The notes under the pieces: model-generated
Databases searched by the model: none
Told to the model about the DNA's origin: nothing
The model's input: the letters and a program-made list of their open reading frames with translations, nothing else
Assembly: GCA_902783615.1 (NCBI GenBank)
Contig: CACZRQ010000066.1
Span: 1 to 6,737 of the forward strand
Source of the DNA: an uncultured Bacteroidales bacterium
GTDB lineage: Bacteria; Bacteroidota; Bacteroidia; Bacteroidales; Bacteroidaceae
Length of the DNA stretch: 6,737 nucleotides
Direction: 5' to 3'
Made by a program: the position numbers and the translations under genes
In this document: in pieces, positions 5,114 to 6,737 of the stretch
How the letters are laid out: each line of letters opens with the position of its first letter
Numbering within the stretch: position 1 is the first letter of the stretch

Positions 5114-5689
5114 TCACTCCTCGTCATGCAGGAAATCCGTTATGATCTGCAAAGTCTCAGCCTTGGCAGTCTCCAAATCGTCATTAATCACCACCTTGTC
5201 GAACTGAGAGGCAAAGCCTAATTCGAACTCGGCACGGGCGATGCGGTCGTTGATGACCTCTGGCGTTTCTGTGCCTCGCCTCTCCAAACGCTTGCGCAGC
5301 TCCTCAATCGAAGGAGGCTGGATAAACACACTCAGGGCGCGGTCACCATAGTATTGCTTGATGTTCACACCACCCTTCACATCCACATCAAACAGCACAT
5401 TCTGACCATCTTCCGACTGTTTCTCCACCTGTGCCTTCAACGTACCATAGAAGCGTCCGGGATACACCTCCTCATACTCCAGAAACTCGTCGTTTTCAAT
5501 GCGTTGGCGGAAATCCTCCGGTGTGAGGAAGAAGTACTCCACTCCATGCTGCTCCTGACCACGAGGGGCACGACTGGTGGCGCTGATGGAGAAGGCCAAC
5601 TTCAATTCGGGATGCTCTTGCAGCAAGTAGTTGATGATGGTGCTCTTCCCACTGCCCGAAGGGGCACTAAAAATAATTAACTTTCCCAT
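5114..5689 (-). CDS. gmk: Guanylate kinase
   Basis: Guanylate kinase phosphorylates GMP to GDP with ATP, feeding GTP, dGTP and signalling nucleotide pools. The 191-residue protein has the P-loop APSGSGKST (9-17). The GMP-binding segment SISATSRAPRGQEQHGVEYFF (34-54) includes Arg40, Arg43 and Tyr52, and FLEYEEVYPGRFYGT (69-83) follows it. DVDVKGG (101-107) corresponds to the Walker B-like DxDxxG strand, and ERRGTETPEVINDR (136-149) is the lid with its arginines. The start is ATG 5687-5689 (MGKLIIFSAPSG). An in-frame ATG at 5726-5728 would add MSIVNRQSSINDS, which is just translated heptamer repeat and should not be used. Length is close to the usual 190-210. It lies between yicC and the small membrane protein gene, consistent with cotranscription. 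Confidence 0.97.
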   Translation of the reverse strand: MGKLIIFSAPSGSGKSTIINYLLQEHPELKLAFSISATSRAPRGQEQHGVEYFFLTPEDFRQRIENDEFLEYEEVYPGRFYGTLKAQVEKQSEDGQNVLFDVDVKGGVNIKQYYGDRALSVFIQPPSIEELRKRLERRGTETPEVINDRIARAEFELGFASQFDKVVINDDLETAKAETLQIITDFLHDEE

Positions 5690-5699
5690 ACTATCATTT

Positions 5700-5730
5700 A
5701 TTGACGATTGACGATTGACAATTGACAATT
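5700..5730. repeat. Second heptamer array, upstream of gmk
   Basis: Four tandem units (ATTGACG, ATTGACG, ATTGACA, ATTGACA; 5700-5727) followed by a partial ATT make the same repeat type and orientation as the array at 4800-4876. It occupies most of the 5' side of the 72-base gap between yicC and gmk and ends 10 bases before the gmk start codon. The rest of the gap (5731-5760) contains CCCT (5740-5743) and AGGG (5749-5752), a weak inverted repeat. Confidence 0.92.
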
Positions 5731-5761
5731 AGCTACTATCCCTATCTAAGGGGAGGAACCT

Positions 5762-6640
5762 TTACATCACGTTCAACACTTGTTCCTTGATTTGCTCCAG
5801 CTCATCCTTCATCTGCACCACAATCTTCTGCATCTCAGCATGATTGCTCTTGCTGCCAAGGGTATTGATCTCACGCCCCATCTCTTGAGCGATGAAACCC
5901 AGTTTCTTTCCCTGTCCATACTGTCCCTCCATCGTTGAGATGAAGTAAGTCAAGTGGTTAGCCAAACGCTGTTTCTCCTCGTTGATGTCCAGTTTCTCGA
6001 TATAATAGATCAGCTCTTGCTCCAACCTGTTCTTATCATAATCCACAGGCAAATTCGACAGAGAGTCCAGGATACGCTCCTTGATCTTCGGCACCCGCTC
6101 CTTCTCGTATGGCTCAACCGAAGCCAAGAGTTCGCCAATGCGGGCAATATTCATACGGAACTTCTTATCCAAAGCCGCGCCTTCCTGCTTGCGGAAGTCA
6201 ATCAAATGCTGCACCGCTTGCTGAATACCGGCTGCCACTTGGTTCCATTCCTCCTCCGTCAGCTCTACAGCCTCATCCTTGGTTGCCATCACCTCCGGCA
6301 TACGCAGCAGCGTATTGAACCAATCTTGCGGCGCAGGAATACCCGTTTCCTCCACAATCTCGCTCAATCGCTTGTAGTAAGCCGCCATCGCACTCTGGTT
6401 TATAGGCACCGTCACATCAGCAGTGTCTTTCTTCTCAATCCACAACGAGAAATCCACCTTGCCACGTTCCAGTTGCTTGGCGATGAGGTTACGCACTTCC
6501 ATCTCCTTCTCTCGGTAGAGGGAAGCCATACGAGTTGAGAGATCCATCGCTTTGCTGTTCAGCGACTTGATCTCAATATTCACTTTCTTCTCGGGCAGAT
6601 CGACAATCACCTTGCCATAGCCCGTCATTGATAGAATCAT
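5762..6640 (-). CDS. yicC: YicC-family endoribonuclease
   Basis: This 292-residue protein has the two-part layout of the YicC family. The N-terminal domain begins MILSMTGYG (1-9), the family's conserved opening, followed by IEIKSLNSKAMDL (22-34) and RGKVDFSLWIEK (59-70). The C-terminal DUF1732 region contains NRLEQELIYYIEKLDINEE and GKKLGFIAQEMGREINTLGSKSN (about 244-266), then a final coiled helix. Family members are oligomeric endoribonucleases; E. coli YicC is linked to turnover of the small RNA RyhB. Length matches the family (about 287-295). The start at 6638-6640 fits the MxxSMTGYG opening, with a promoter candidate about 36 bases upstream. It appears to head the yicC-gmk-small membrane protein-nadD cluster. 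Identity is secure; the natural RNA substrate here is unknown. Confidence 0.96.
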   Translation of the reverse strand: MILSMTGYGKVIVDLPEKKVNIEIKSLNSKAMDLSTRMASLYREKEMEVRNLIAKQLERGKVDFSLWIEKKDTADVTVPINQSAMAAYYKRLSEIVEETGIPAPQDWFNTLLRMPEVMATKDEAVELTEEEWNQVAAGIQQAVQHLIDFRKQEGAALDKKFRMNIARIGELLASVEPYEKERVPKIKERILDSLSNLPVDYDKNRLEQELIYYIEKLDINEEKQRLANHLTYFISTMEGQYGQGKKLGFIAQEMGREINTLGSKSNHAEMQKIVVQMKDELEQIKEQVLNVM

Positions 6641-6675
6641 AGTCGATATCTCACTTTTTTTAATCTAAACAGATG

Positions 6676-6707
6676 CAAAATTAACGGAATATTTTAAGAT
6701 GTGGAAA
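6676..6707 (-). promoter_or_regulatory. Candidate promoter of the yicC-gmk-nadD cluster
   Basis: On the minus strand TAATTTTG (6683-6676) fits TAnnTTTG, and TTTC (6707-6704) lies 20 bases upstream in place of TTTG, a three-of-four match. Transcription would begin near 6669, about 29 bases before the yicC start. The region is AT-rich, so moderate confidence. Confidence 0.55.
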
Positions 6708-6715
6708 TAAAAGAC

Positions 6716-6723
6716 TAAATTTG
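6716..6723 (+). promoter_or_regulatory. Possible divergent promoter -7 element
   Basis: TAAATTTG matches TAnnTTTG on the plus strand, with TTTA (6693-6696) 19 bases upstream as an imperfect -33. It would drive a gene to the right of the window, divergent from yicC. An ATG at 6734-6736 is present, but only one codon can be seen, so no gene is called. Confidence 0.3.
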
Positions 6724-6737
6724 TTGGCTGAAAATGA

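Noticed and set aside
4800..5730. TTGACA within the repeats as sigma-70 -35 boxes
   Set aside because: The match follows from the repeat unit. It lies on the plus strand, against the genes, has no matching -10 element, and Bacteroidetes primary promoters use a different pattern.
5954..6538. Plus-strand open frame of 194 codons opposite yicC
   Set aside because: It is antisense to a well-recognised YicC gene; its leucine- and histidine-rich product mirrors the codon use of the other strand.

Overview
The window looks like chromosomal DNA from a Bacteroidetes bacterium of the Bacteroidales, most likely a Prevotella or Bacteroides relative. Three things point there. Several genes are preceded by the Bacteroidetes promoter pattern (TTTG, about 19-20 bases, TAnnTTTG). 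Most starts lack a Shine-Dalgarno sequence. The protein set is typical, including lipoproteins with an acidic stretch after the lipid-bearing cysteine, a SPOR lipoprotein, and a yicC-gmk-nadD cluster. No RNA genes, CRISPR array or insertion sequence is visible.

Region 1 (1-2512, minus strand) is an envelope operon read right to left from a clear promoter at 2482-2512. It holds a 409-residue outer-membrane barrel protein, then an 8-base gap and a 313-residue lipoprotein with a histidine-rich tail, then the first 65 codons of a YjbH-like protein that runs off the window. The 409-residue protein resembles the middle domain and second barrel of YjbH, and the truncated gene resembles the start of YjbH. 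The operon therefore looks like a YjbH split into two genes around a lipoprotein, possibly involved in exopolysaccharide or capsule export.

Region 2 (2581-3225, minus strand) is a single-gene unit with its own promoter and intrinsic terminator. It encodes a SPOR-domain lipoprotein that probably binds denuded peptidoglycan.

Region 3 (3267-4236, plus strand) is a three-gene unit of small membrane-associated proteins: a YtxH protein, a two-helix protein of the phage-holin 3_6/YqjE type, and an 81-residue basic protein. The order recalls yqjD-yqjE-yqjK of enterobacteria. Two of the three genes have very strong Shine-Dalgarno sequences, unlike all other genes here. A 14-bp perfect inverted repeat separates this unit from the convergent cluster that follows.

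Region 4 (4239-6707, minus strand) is a housekeeping cluster: yicC (endoribonuclease family), gmk (guanylate kinase), a 69-residue two-helix membrane protein, and nadD (NAD synthesis). Two gaps in it carry tandem 7-bp repeats (ATTGACA/G). One of these arrays fills the whole gap before nadD and has a 35-bp higher-order period.

The most unusual items are the split YjbH layout, the heptamer arrays that make up the nadD leader, and the Shine-Dalgarno-bearing trio.
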